Assembly (NCBI RefSeq): GCF_003008425.1 | Contig: NZ_PXOQ01000015.1 | Location: 62,001-126,000 of the forward strand | Direction of reading: 5' to 3' | Origin: Aurantibacter aestuarii | Lineage (GTDB): Bacteria > Bacteroidota > Bacteroidia > Flavobacteriales > Flavobacteriaceae | DNA length: 64,000 bases | Part shown: positions 25,843 to 35,504 of the stretch, in pieces | Layout: the number at the start of each line of letters is the position of its first letter | Position numbering within the stretch: position 1 is the first letter of the stretch | The notes under the pieces: generated by a model | The model's input: only the letters and a program-made list of their open reading frames with translations | Told to the model about the DNA's origin: nothing | Databases searched by the model: none | Program-made: the position numbers and the translations under genes

Positions 25843-27396
25843 TTAAAAATCAGAGTTTTGATAAGCTCCTAGATCTGGAGCAGCTGTTCTGTCATTTGTT
25901 AAGATATCTTGTGGCACCTGAGTGGCAAAAGTAGCATTTCCTTGATTAATCGCTGGAGAAGTCGTGCTAATAATCATTTGGTTTTTTTCAGTGTTTCTAA
26001 ACTGTGGGTCAAAATTATATATATTTCCTTCGTAAAGCGATGTATTAGAAAAAACATAATTAGCACCACTAAAACTAGTGTCATTTACAGGGAATTTAAT
26101 TAGACAATTGGTAAATTTAAAATTAAAAGTTACACTATTGCTGTCGTCTTGTAACTCATCTACAATAAACTCTGCTGTATCGTTACCATAAATAATACAG
26201 TTATTAAAGTTCGCTTCAGTTAAGTCTGCTAAAAATATAGAAGTATTTGTTTCTAAAAAGTTATTAATTAGAAGTGCGGGTAATTGTCTGGAGCTATTTG
26301 TCCAATAGTTACCAATAGTACTGTGAGTAACATTATATTTTCCGCCAAGTGTGGCAGCAAAGCTGGATTGACCAGAATTGTTTATAACTAAATTTTCAGC
26401 TCTAATAGAGGTGTTTCTTCCTAAAATTCCAAAATTACTAGAATTGTAAATCTGAGTGTTTGTTATGGTAAGCTTGTCATTTGGTGCGTCAGCATTTTCA
26501 TCACTTAAAATAGCCACAGTTGCGTTTTTAATAGTGGCGTAATTAATGGTATTATTAACACTATTTTCAAAAAACCATAGTGTTCCCCATTGTCCAGCTA
26601 CATCGCTAAAGCCAGGTTCTAAGCGGTCGCCCTCAAAGATAATTTCATTTTCTAAATTTTCTTGATCTAAACTATGGGCGCCATTTGCATTTAAGGTCGC
26701 ATTTTCCGATACTAAAATGCCTGAATTGGCATGAAAATGCACACGAGCTCCAGCGTTTATTGTTAGCGTTTGTCCATTAGGAACTGCAGCATACCCATAA
26801 ATTACATAAGGTTTTTCATTTGTAAACGTTAATTCTGTAGGGTCAAGTTCTCGACCTTCAATTTCGGTTTCCAAAACTTCTCCATTTACATTTAAAGTTA
26901 GGGTTTCAACTATATTATTAGCATCTCTATCTGGAAAAATAAATACCGCGTCTTTAACCAAAGTAACCAGATCCACTTGCTGTAGATTAGATCCAGAGTC
27001 AAAAAGAATTTGGTCTGTATATAAAAATTCGGTAGCAGGTAAAGGGTTTTGAGACGTGTCAAATGTTGTTTCTACAAAAATAAATAAGCTGTCTTTTGCT
27101 AAAAGCTCTACATTTTCAAAGCTTTTTCCAGGAACACCATCTACATTTAATCGGTAACCAGAACTTTCTCCATTGGCTAACCTTATGGTTGGAATAGAAA
27201 TATCATCTCCACTAGGATTGTAAACCTTTAAATTGTAAGTACTAGAACCAATATTTGCAAATATTGTGTCTAAGTAAACCGTTGTTTTAGAAAATTGAAG
27301 ATTTCCAGAACTTGGTGCAAACTCAAAATCTTTTCGGCAAGAGCTCCAAAGTAAAATAAATGAGGTAAAAAAAGAAATGTATAGCAATCGTTTCAT
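25843..27396 (-). CDS. Right-handed beta-helix lipoprotein
   Basis: A 517-residue protein with a lipoprotein signal (LLWSSC, Cys at about residue 20). Its N-terminal part (about 20-190) is a beta-sandwich with DUF1573-like features (TVYLDTIFANIGSSTYNLKVYN). A long parallel beta-helix region then starts near LTINAGARVHFHANSGILVSEN, with repeats such as TITNTQIYNSSNFGILG and NNCIIYGND. It ends with PDLGAYQ, a frequent ending of such Bacteroidota proteins. It is probably surface-exposed; no catalytic residues of polysaccharide lyases can be assigned. A CAAATATA box (27421-27428) is a possible -7 element on the minus strand. Confidence 0.78.
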   Translation of the reverse strand: MKRLLYISFFTSFILLWSSCRKDFEFAPSSGNLQFSKTTVYLDTIFANIGSSTYNLKVYNPSGDDISIPTIRLANGESSGYRLNVDGVPGKSFENVELLAKDSLFIFVETTFDTSQNPLPATEFLYTDQILFDSGSNLQQVDLVTLVKDAVFIFPDRDANNIVETLTLNVNGEVLETEIEGRELDPTELTFTNEKPYVIYGYAAVPNGQTLTINAGARVHFHANSGILVSENATLNANGAHSLDQENLENEIIFEGDRLEPGFSDVAGQWGTLWFFENSVNNTINYATIKNATVAILSDENADAPNDKLTITNTQIYNSSNFGILGRNTSIRAENLVINNSGQSSFAATLGGKYNVTHSTIGNYWTNSSRQLPALLINNFLETNTSIFLADLTEANFNNCIIYGNDTAEFIVDELQDDSNSVTFNFKFTNCLIKFPVNDTSFSGANYVFSNTSLYEGNIYNFDPQFRNTEKNQMIISTTSPAINQGNATFATQVPQDILTNDRTAAPDLGAYQNSDF

Positions 27397-27453
27397 AAAT
27401 GTAAAACCTAAGGGTACTTACAAATATAACTTTTTAAAAAAGTAAATATTATT

Positions 27454-27843
27454 TTATTTGAAACAATTCATAATCTCTGGAGTAATTCGGTTTGGTTTTT
27501 TAGTGATTTGATTGAATAAACACCAGGTAGTAATCGAGCTGGCTAAAAGTGTTTGTGTTTTTTTATTATAAAACTCCACAATTCTTTTTGAGGTTACACC
27601 GCTATTTTCCTTTATATAGGTCTTAACTTCTATAACGTCGTTTAAAAAACCTGGCTTTTTATATGTAATATGATGTTCTAGTAAAACCCAGAAGTAATTT
27701 TTGTTTATAGTTGGCGTTACTGCATCTTCCCAATGTGCAATAGCGATATCTTGTACCCAACTAACATATTGGATATTGTTAACATGTTGTAGGTAGTCTA
27801 TATGTTCTGGTTGAACTGTTATATTTGAAGTGAATTCTTTCAT
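27454..27843 (-). CDS. Acyl-CoA thioesterase (4HBT family)
   Basis: A 129-residue hotdog-fold thioesterase. The N-terminal active-site segment is PEHIDYLQHVNNIQYVSWV (His-Asp and HVNN pattern, about residues 15-33), followed by YFWVLLEHHITYKKP and VEFYNKKTQTLLAS. It probably hydrolyses a short or medium acyl-CoA in the cytoplasm. The Asp of HIDY matches the 4HBT/YbgC catalytic aspartate. It lies 33 bases after the glutaminyl cyclase gene on the same strand and may be co-transcribed with it. Confidence 0.88.
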   Translation of the reverse strand: MKEFTSNITVQPEHIDYLQHVNNIQYVSWVQDIAIAHWEDAVTPTINKNYFWVLLEHHITYKKPGFLNDVIEVKTYIKENSGVTSKRIVEFYNKKTQTLLASSITTWCLFNQITKKPNRITPEIMNCFK

Positions 27844-27876
27844 CTAAATTTGAATAACTCTATTTGGGCTTAAAAC

Positions 27877-28908
27877 TTATTCAATAATTTTAACTTCAAA
27901 TAATTTATCCCAGCGTTTACCGGTAACAAAAATAGTTTTGGTCTCTGGATTGTAAGCAATGCCATTTAAAACATCTAAACCTTCATGCTTGGTCACTTTG
28001 TTTTTAAGCGATGTAAAATCTATAATGGCTTTGGTAGCTCCGTTTTTAGGATTTACAATAACCACACCATCACGTTGATAAATATTTCCATAAATCTCAC
28101 CATCAATCCATTCTAATTCATTTAAAGCACCAATTTTACCTTTATTAGTATAAATCTGGATATAATCTTCTTCAACTAAATTTTCGGCATTTAATGTCCA
28201 TATTTTTTCTGTGCCATCACTTTTATAAAGCTTAGTACCATCATTACAAAGACCCCAACCTTCTTTACTCTTACCGTAATTAAAACTGTTTTTGCGTTCT
28301 AGAGTTTCTAAATCATATATAAACCCTTTTCCTTTTTGCCAAGTTAACTGGTAAATATTATCATTTAGAATTGTTAACCCTTCACCAAAATAAGCTTGAT
28401 CTAGATCTATGGTTTTAAGGACTTCTCCAGTTTTATAATCTAATTTTCTTAATTTGGACTCTCCGTATTGCCCAGTACTTTCGTATAAAACCCCATTCTT
28501 AAATTCTAATCCTTGCGTATAAGAAGTGATGTCATGTGGATAAGTGTTAATAATTTCAAATTTTAAAACTTTTGGAGCAGCATCATTTAAAATGGTAATA
28601 TTTGTTTTTAAGGTGTCAAGTTCATCTTCATAAGAAACGTGAGCCTCTACAGTATGTAAACCTAATTTAAAACTAGTTAAAGCGGTACTTTTTTCGATAG
28701 TTTTGCCATCTAGTAAAAAAATAGTACCCGATATTGTATGATTTTTAGGGTTTTTAATAGAAAGTTCTAAAAGTTCATTAATGGCAATTGTTTCATTTTT
28801 AGCGTTTGTTTGAAGGGCAAAGTCGCTTTTTTTATTTGAATTTGATTCGCCACAAGACTGTAATACTAGGGCTAAAATTATGATTGTAAGTGATTTATAA
28901 AGTTGCAT
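27877..28908 (-). CDS. Glutaminyl-peptide cyclotransferase (plant/bacterial type) lipoprotein
   Basis: A 343-residue lipoprotein that cyclises N-terminal Gln to pyroglutamate. I start it at the ATG with complement 28906-28908, which gives MQLYKSLTIIILALVLQSCG with the Cys at residue 19. A 14-codon longer frame would place an extra hydrophobic stretch in front. After a ~100-residue beta domain (ETIAINELLELSIKNPKNH), the five-bladed QC domain shows YPHDITSYTQGLEF, YESTGQYGESKLRKLD, FGEGLT, LTWQKGKGFIYD, GWGLCNDGTKLYKSDG, LNELEWIDGEIYGNIYQRD and HEGLDVLNGIAY. All family hallmarks are present. Confidence 0.9.
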   Translation of the reverse strand: MQLYKSLTIIILALVLQSCGESNSNKKSDFALQTNAKNETIAINELLELSIKNPKNHTISGTIFLLDGKTIEKSTALTSFKLGLHTVEAHVSYEDELDTLKTNITILNDAAPKVLKFEIINTYPHDITSYTQGLEFKNGVLYESTGQYGESKLRKLDYKTGEVLKTIDLDQAYFGEGLTILNDNIYQLTWQKGKGFIYDLETLERKNSFNYGKSKEGWGLCNDGTKLYKSDGTEKIWTLNAENLVEEDYIQIYTNKGKIGALNELEWIDGEIYGNIYQRDGVVIVNPKNGATKAIIDFTSLKNKVTKHEGLDVLNGIAYNPETKTIFVTGKRWDKLFEVKIIE

Positions 28909-28962
28909 AATAATAAGTATATAAATAGCAAGGTATTTATTAAAATTCACTTTAAAAAATCA

Positions 28963-28992
28963 TTGTGAAAATATTAAAAGGTTGTATATTTG
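28963..28992 (+). promoter_or_regulatory. Bacteroidota-type promoter of the SRP RNA gene
   Basis: TTG (28963-28965), a 19-base spacer and TATATTTG (28985-28992) are a near-ideal flavobacterial promoter. The RNA 5' end would fall about six bases later, at 28998, exactly where the SRP helix begins. Confidence 0.85.
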
Positions 28993-28997
28993 CAACC

Positions 28998-29091
28998 GGC
29001 AAGTCCTACACAACCAGCTCCTGTTGAATCCTCCAGGTCGGGAACGAAGCAAAGGTAAATGGTCGTAGCGGTGTGATGTAGGTAGCTTGCC
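28998..29091 (+). ncRNA. ffs: Signal recognition particle RNA (4.5S type)
   Basis: A 94-base RNA. Its ends pair (GGCAAG with CTTGCC), then CCTACA pairs with TGTAGG. The conserved domain IV hairpin is present: the GGTC strand, a GGAA tetraloop closed by a G-C pair, and the returning strand GA-AGCA. This core GGTCnGGAAnGnAGCA is the Ffh-binding signature of bacterial SRP RNA. It is the small single-hairpin form usual in Bacteroidota, and there is no Alu domain. T7 at 29092-29098 acts as terminator after the closing helix. It fills the only gap over 300 bases between protein genes (28909-29231). Confidence 0.93.
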
Positions 29092-29201
29092 TTTTTTTGT
29101 GTCTTAAATTTAGCTTTAGCTAAAACAATATATAAAGATTTGAAAACGGTTCTGTTTTTAAATCTTTTTTTATTTATACGTATTTCTGTCTAAAACCTTA
29201 T

Positions 29202-29209
29202 TAATTTTG
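29202..29209 (+). promoter_or_regulatory. Candidate -7 element for the SDR/transaldolase genes
   Basis: TAATTTTG matches TAnnTTTG and sits 23 bases before the SDR ATG. No clear TTG is found at the expected -33 distance, so this is a half-supported promoter. Confidence 0.4.
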
Positions 29210-29231
29210 CGCTATTATAAAATTATCTAAT

Positions 29232-30038
29232 ATGAGGTCTAAAGTCGTTTTAATAACAGGTGGTTCTTCTGGAATAGGAAAATCTATTGGTGAATATTTA
29301 CATGATAGGAATTACAAAGTTTATGGAACAAGCCGAAACCCTTCCAGCTATCCAGATTCTAAAATTAAATTGGTTGCTTTAGATGTTAAAGAGTCTACTT
29401 CAATACAAAAAGCCATTCAAGGGGTTATTCAAATTGAAGGTGCTATTGATGTTTTAATTAATAATGCAGGTGTTGGAATTACAGGACCTTTGGAAGAAAT
29501 TCCGGAAGAACAGATACAGCATAATTTTGAGGTGAACTGTTTTGGTCCCATGCGTGTTATAAATGCAGTGTTACCACAAATGCGCTTACAAAACTCTGGT
29601 TTAATAATTAACATTACTTCTATAGCTGGATATATGGGGTTGCCTTATCGGGGTGTTTATAGTGCAAGTAAAGGAGCTCTAGAGTTATTAACCGAAGCGT
29701 ACCGTATAGAGTTAAAAGATTTTAATATAAAAATGGCAAATCTTGCACCTGGTGATTTTGCCACTAATATTGCTGCGGGACGTTTTCATGCACCAATTTT
29801 AACAGATTCGCCCTACTATAGGCCTTATTCCAAAGTACTAAAAGCAGTAGATGAAGATGTCAATAAGGCAAATAACCCTTTACAAGTAGCAAAAAGTATT
29901 GAAAGCATAATAACCACCAAAAACCCTAAAACGCATTATAAAGTTGGAGCTTTTATGCAGAAAGCTTCTATAATTTTGAAATTTATTTTACCAGATAAAG
30001 TATATGAAAAAATGCTTATTAACCATTATAAATTGTAA
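29232..30038 (+). CDS. Short-chain dehydrogenase/reductase (SDR)
   Basis: A 268-residue classical SDR. The cofactor motif TGGSSGIGKSIG lies at residues 9-20, followed by NNAGVG (about 77-82), the catalytic Ser in ITSIAGYMG and the YSASKGALE Tyr/Lys pair (about 140-148). An Arg-rich segment after the second strand (TSRNP) suggests NADP(H). The substrate cannot be read from sequence; homologues in flavobacteria are annotated only as SDR oxidoreductases. It is 28 bases ahead of the transaldolase gene and likely shares its transcript. Confidence 0.9.
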   Translation: MRSKVVLITGGSSGIGKSIGEYLHDRNYKVYGTSRNPSSYPDSKIKLVALDVKESTSIQKAIQGVIQIEGAIDVLINNAGVGITGPLEEIPEEQIQHNFEVNCFGPMRVINAVLPQMRLQNSGLIINITSIAGYMGLPYRGVYSASKGALELLTEAYRIELKDFNIKMANLAPGDFATNIAAGRFHAPILTDSPYYRPYSKVLKAVDEDVNKANNPLQVAKSIESIITTKNPKTHYKVGAFMQKASIILKFILPDKVYEKMLINHYKL

Positions 30039-30066
30039 TTTTATATTCTCATAAAAACATATTAAC

Positions 30067-30723
30067 ATGAAATTTTTTATAGACACCGCAAACTTAGACC
30101 AGATAAAAGAAGCTCAAAATATGGGGATTTTAGATGGTGTAACCACAAATCCATCCTTAATGGCCAAAGAAGGCATTACAGGGCATGATAATATTTTAAA
30201 ACATTACGTCGACATTTGTAAAATTGTGGAAGGCGATGTTAGTGCTGAAGTAATTGCAACAGATTTTGAGGGCATGGTTAAAGAAGGCGAAGCGTTAGCG
30301 GAGTTAAATGACCAAATTGTAGTAAAACTACCAATGATAAAAGATGGTATTAAAGCCTGTAAATATTTTAGCGATAGAGGAATAAAAACCAATGTTACTC
30401 TGGTTTTTTCTCCGGGCCAAGCACTACTGGCAGCAAAAGCAGGTGCAACTTATGTATCTCCTTTTATTGGTCGTTTGGATGATATTTCTACAGATGGACT
30501 TAATTTAATAGCAGAAATTCGTCATATTTATGATAATTACGGATTTCAAACAGAAATTTTAGCTGCTTCAGTACGTCACACCATGCATATTATAGACTGT
30601 GCAAAATTAGGTGCAGATGTTATGACTGGTCCATTAAGTGCTATAGAAGGCTTACTTAAGCATCCACTAACAGATATTGGTTTAGCTAAATTTTTAGAAG
30701 ATCATAAAAAAGCTAATCAATAA
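30067..30723 (+). CDS. Transaldolase of the small (MipB/TalC-like) type
   Basis: A 218-residue class I aldolase of the small transaldolase/fructose-6-phosphate aldolase family. The opening MKFFIDTANLDQIKEA, GVTTNPSL, the Schiff-base lysine in VVKLPM (about residue 85) and the TGPLSAIEGLLKHPLTDIGL ending are standard. At the position that separates the two activities the sequence reads SPFIGRLDD, with Phe as in TalB-type transaldolases, not the Tyr found in E. coli FSA. I therefore favour transaldolase of the pentose phosphate pathway, in the cytoplasm. A strong terminator follows. Confidence 0.92.
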   Translation: MKFFIDTANLDQIKEAQNMGILDGVTTNPSLMAKEGITGHDNILKHYVDICKIVEGDVSAEVIATDFEGMVKEGEALAELNDQIVVKLPMIKDGIKACKYFSDRGIKTNVTLVFSPGQALLAAKAGATYVSPFIGRLDDISTDGLNLIAEIRHIYDNYGFQTEILAASVRHTMHIIDCAKLGADVMTGPLSAIEGLLKHPLTDIGLAKFLEDHKKANQ

Positions 30724-30746
30724 AATTATATTATTGATCATAGTAC

Positions 30747-30783
30747 AAAAAGAGCTTCAATTTTATTGAAGCTCTTTTTGTTT
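30747..30783. terminator. Terminator after the transaldolase gene
   Basis: A 14-bp stem AAAAAGAGCTTCAA / TTGAAGCTCTTTTT (30747-30760 with 30766-30779) with loop TTTTA is symmetric and may serve the convergent lipoprotein gene too. Confidence 0.88.
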
Positions 30784-30805
30784 AAATATTAAAAATATTG
30801 ATTAC

Positions 30806-32233
30806 TTAATGATTTAATAGTTCAACAAGTTGCTGCTCAAAATCTACCGAAAACATATTGGCTTTTGGGTTAATGATTTTAGCATTTTTATCGACTAAAA
30901 ACACATTATTAATAGGTTTAATAGCTAAAAGATCTTTAGCATTTAAAGGGTTTTTAAAGTGAAATTCGTTGTATTGTGTCAAGCCGTTTTGTTGTAATAT
31001 AGCAGCTTGCTTTTTACTTGAAATATTATCGGTATTTATTGCTATAAATTTAACCTCAGGATATTTTTGCATTAATTCGGCTGCCTTTTTATGCGAATCA
31101 ATTAAATGGTATTTATTATTTGCCGTCCAAAAATATAAAACAGTAGGCTTTGTAATTTCGGAGCTTAACAATTCTTCTTCATCCAGCTTGTTAATTATTG
31201 TTAACTCTGGTAATTGCAGACCTGGTTTAAGACGTTTGTAGGAGTTAATAATTTTAGCAGCCTTGTCTATATTGTCTGGGTTAGTATTAATCCTTTTAAA
31301 TGCAGTTAGCATTTGGTCAAAATCCTCAACGTTTTTAGAATCGTTTAGATAACGTATCATATAATAATAAGAAATATCATTTTTTATTGGTTGGAATGAT
31401 ATTTTTTGGTCAATAAGTTTAAAACGATCTAAATTATAATGAAGAGATGTGTTATTATAAGTAGAATCTTTTGAATGACTAAAATGCTCTTGTAAAGCTA
31501 ATGTGTTAAAATGAAATCTTAAAAACGTTTTATAAGGGTAATAATTTTGAATTTTTTCATTATTATAATTAATGTCTTTTCTATAGTCAAAAAAAGTAGC
31601 ATCTAAACCATTTAAAACTTCAATCTCATCTTTGTCAAGTCGTGCAAATGGATAAAACTCTTTACTAAAATAGTTTTGGAAATTTATAGTTGCAGTCGCC
31701 AAAGCATTAAAATCTTCACTAGTATTGTTTTTTGAGCTAAACTGTTTTAATCGGCTTAATTTTTTATCCCGGATACTATCAATTTTATCTCTAAAGGTAT
31801 TACATGGTAACTGACTAAACTTTAAAAAAACTTCTTCTTCTTTTTCATTTTCTAAAAATTGGTTGATAAGAAAGTTATTTTCTTTACTACCAATACCTGT
31901 GAATGTTAAGGACTCATCAAAGTCTATAGTATTTAATCTAAATATTAAACTATCTCCTTTTTGTATAAAAACAGACTGCGCTTCTCTACCATCAAAAAAA
32001 TTGTATAGACCTGGTTCAAAATTTTTAAATTGATGCAAAAAACTTCCTGTCGCATCCAAACTAAATGTATCTATAATTGTGTTTTTATAATCTCTTAAAG
32101 TTATTTGATTAGAGTTTTTGTTTTTTATGGTTCCTCCAAAATAGGTGTTTTCACTGCGTTTCTCATTTTCTTTACTACAAGTAAATAAAAGAGGAAATAG
32201 GAGAAGTAAGTAGAGTAGAGGTCTAAGAGTCAT
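30806..32233 (-). CDS. TlpA-like thioredoxin-fold lipoprotein lacking the CXXC motif
   Basis: A 475-residue lipoprotein (signal MTLRPLLYLLLLFPLLFTC, Cys at residue 19). The N-terminal part (about 30-120) is a DUF4369-like beta domain: YFGGTIKNKNSNQITLRDY, SLDATGSFLHQF, VFIQKGDSLIF. A helical linker precedes a C-terminal thioredoxin fold (about 340-475) with KPTVLYFWTANNKYH, VKFIAINTDN and NPLNAKDLLAIKPINNVFLVDK. The site where TlpA/ResA proteins carry WCxxC reads WTANNKYH, so redox Cys are absent. A thioredoxin-like binding role, not thiol exchange, is likely. A CAAATTTA box (32256-32263) may be its -7 element. Confidence 0.8.
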   Translation of the reverse strand: MTLRPLLYLLLLFPLLFTCSKENEKRSENTYFGGTIKNKNSNQITLRDYKNTIIDTFSLDATGSFLHQFKNFEPGLYNFFDGREAQSVFIQKGDSLIFRLNTIDFDESLTFTGIGSKENNFLINQFLENEKEEEVFLKFSQLPCNTFRDKIDSIRDKKLSRLKQFSSKNNTSEDFNALATATINFQNYFSKEFYPFARLDKDEIEVLNGLDATFFDYRKDINYNNEKIQNYYPYKTFLRFHFNTLALQEHFSHSKDSTYNNTSLHYNLDRFKLIDQKISFQPIKNDISYYYMIRYLNDSKNVEDFDQMLTAFKRINTNPDNIDKAAKIINSYKRLKPGLQLPELTIINKLDEEELLSSEITKPTVLYFWTANNKYHLIDSHKKAAELMQKYPEVKFIAINTDNISSKKQAAILQQNGLTQYNEFHFKNPLNAKDLLAIKPINNVFLVDKNAKIINPKANMFSVDFEQQLVELLNH

Positions 32234-32401
32234 ATCTGGGTTTAAAATTCTATTACAAATTTAATTTTTACAAGTTTTTATGTTGTTAAAGCGCTGTTAA
32301 ATCTTAGTTTACACTAATTTATGCATACAATTCAGTATGTTTTTTCTACTTTTGCAGCAAATTTATAATTTCATATTTTTTTAATTCTTTTTATTTTTTA
32401 A

Positions 32402-34072
<1,671 letters not shown>

Positions 34073-34091
34073 ACTCTTATCTATAGTTATA

Positions 34092-34126
34092 AAAAAAGCC
34101 CGAAACACATGTTCGGGCTTTTTTTA
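34092..34126. terminator. Bidirectional terminator between the ABC-F and DUF2007 genes
   Basis: A 13-bp stem AAAAAAGCCCGAA / TTCGGGCTTTTTT has loop CACATG. The stop codon of the DUF2007 gene lies inside the right T-run, so the hairpin overlaps the end of that gene. Confidence 0.9.
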
Positions 34127-34369
34127 TGACTTTTCAAGAGAACTTTTAATTCCTTCTATAATGGTTTTAGCTTGAGATAATTCATCATTATGTACGTAGA
34201 GTTCTTGAGTTCCGGTTCCTGCTAGTGCAGTACCAAAACCTGCGAGTCTACCAGACTCTGTTTCGTCCTTTACTATAGGACTTATATTAATTTCCTTTAA
34301 CGCATTCACCATTTGTTGAACAACTAAAAAATGGCCTGTATAAACTAAAGTATAATTTGATTCTGACAT
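34124..34369 (-). CDS. DUF2007 domain protein
   Basis: An 81-residue cytoplasmic protein consisting of a single DUF2007 (putative signal-transducing) domain: YTLVYTGHFLVVQQMVNALKEINIS, VKDETESGRLAGFGTALAGTGTQELYV, then LSQAKTIIEGI. The layout beta-alpha-beta with a Gly-rich central loop is typical. Function is unknown, though the fold is related to PII-like regulators. It is likely transcribed alone or with the upstream membrane-protein gene. Confidence 0.87.
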   Translation of the reverse strand: MSESNYTLVYTGHFLVVQQMVNALKEINISPIVKDETESGRLAGFGTALAGTGTQELYVHNDELSQAKTIIEGIKSSLEKS

Positions 34370-34439
34370 AATTCATCTATTTTATAGTATAAGTTAATCA
34401 AATCAGCTAAATACAATACTTTATTTAATTAAAATTTAA

Positions 34440-35156
34440 CTAAGCGTTATAATATTTACTGTTCCAATTAGCACTACTAACATTTTTTCCCTGAGAAAAC
34501 GCGTAAAAAATGGTAACGCCAACCACCGATTTAAACATGAATAAAAATAGAATTATAAATTGAGCACTTTGCGTGTCGCTATTTAAAATTTTATAATTAA
34601 ATATATAAGTTATCAAGAAACTTAATAATAAGGCAGAAATTAAAACATTCTCTAAATTTTTAAATGGAAGCATACTTAGTTTTCGTAGTGGATGCAAATC
34701 ATTTCCCCATTTATGGATTAAATAATAATAACCATTACCTATTGGAGCAAACAGAAGTGGATCGTCTGCATTTTCTAATTTAAATAATTTTGCAGGCGCT
34801 ATAATTTTAAATCCGGAAAGCTTGGTATTATGAGATTTTTCTAAATACTTTATTTTTTGAATAGCTTCTAATGGAAATTCATTTTTAAAGTATTTAGTAT
34901 CTAAAAATCGTAACCTGTAATCTATACAAATAGACTTTATACTATTAATATGATAGATGTTTTTGGTTTCAAGTAAATCAAAATTGAAATGGTTTTCTTT
35001 TGAAAGCTTACCACCGGATTGTAGAGTTTTACTAATTTGAAGTTCCTTAGCTGTGTCTGCTTTTAAAATAGCTTCAACTTGTTCTAATAAATTTGATGTT
35101 TCTTTAGATTGCTGTCTTGCTAATTGGGTTTCTAAGTTAACTGGTTGTAAAGCCAT
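34440..35156 (-). CDS. Membrane protein of unknown function
   Basis: About 238 residues if begun at the ATG with complement 35154-35156 (MALQPVNLETQLARQQ). A 16-codon longer frame from 35204 adds an unlikely basic lead. The first 120 residues are soluble and charged (TSNLLEQVEAILKAD, FDLLETKNIYHINSIKSI). The next part has GNGYYYLIHKWGNDLHPLRKL and two membrane helices (about residues 175-194, LISALLLSFLITYIFNY, and 202-225, AQFIILFLFMFKSVVGVTIFY). No family is recognised. Its lack of a signal peptide suggests the soluble part faces the cytoplasm. Confidence 0.6.
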   Translation of the reverse strand: MALQPVNLETQLARQQSKETSNLLEQVEAILKADTAKELQISKTLQSGGKLSKENHFNFDLLETKNIYHINSIKSICIDYRLRFLDTKYFKNEFPLEAIQKIKYLEKSHNTKLSGFKIIAPAKLFKLENADDPLLFAPIGNGYYYLIHKWGNDLHPLRKLSMLPFKNLENVLISALLLSFLITYIFNYKILNSDTQSAQFIILFLFMFKSVVGVTIFYAFSQGKNVSSANWNSKYYNA

Positions 35157-35232
35157 AGCTGTAATTTTTAAATTAAAAATAACAGATATTCTCCTTAAAA
35201 ACAAGACTTTAACTTTTTAGTCTATTTTGTTT

Positions 35233-35265
35233 AAGGCTTTAAAAACAATGTGTTTCTAAAGCCTT
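35233..35265. other. Long imperfect hairpin in a 99-base gap
   Basis: AAGGCTTTA (35233-35241) pairs with TAAAGCCTT (35257-35265), and AAACA/TGTTT extends the stem inwards. It follows the small membrane-protein gene (minus strand), but no T-run appears on that strand, so it is a weak terminator or another RNA structure. Confidence 0.4.
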
Positions 35266-35303
35266 ATTTTATCAAGAGTATTAAAATTGAACATTAAACA
35301 ATT

Positions 35304-35504
35304 TTAATGTTTTGGAGCTGTAAAAAATTTGTATAGGTTATAAAATCCAAACCCAATAAATCCAAATGTTAGTACAATTCTGTATGTTTCATATTCAGCA
35401 CCAAGCATATAATGTTGGTATAAACGATAACTCCCAAAACCAATTAAAAATAGACCAATAATTAAATCCCATTTATTTTGAGGTCGTTGCGGTTTTGTTT
35501 CCAT
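35304..35504 (-). CDS. Small two-helix membrane protein, function unknown
   Basis: A 66-residue protein with two hydrophobic helices, residues 12-28 (KWDLIIGLFLIGFGSYR) and about 42-60 (IVLTFGFIGFGFYNLYKF), separated by a short YQHYMLGAEYETYR loop. Its ATG shares one base with the stop codon of pheT (TAATG), so it is translationally coupled to the tRNA synthetase gene. No named family is recognised. Being conserved behind pheT in relatives would support it as a real gene. Confidence 0.7.
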   Translation of the reverse strand: METKPQRPQNKWDLIIGLFLIGFGSYRLYQHYMLGAEYETYRIVLTFGFIGFGFYNLYKFFTAPKH

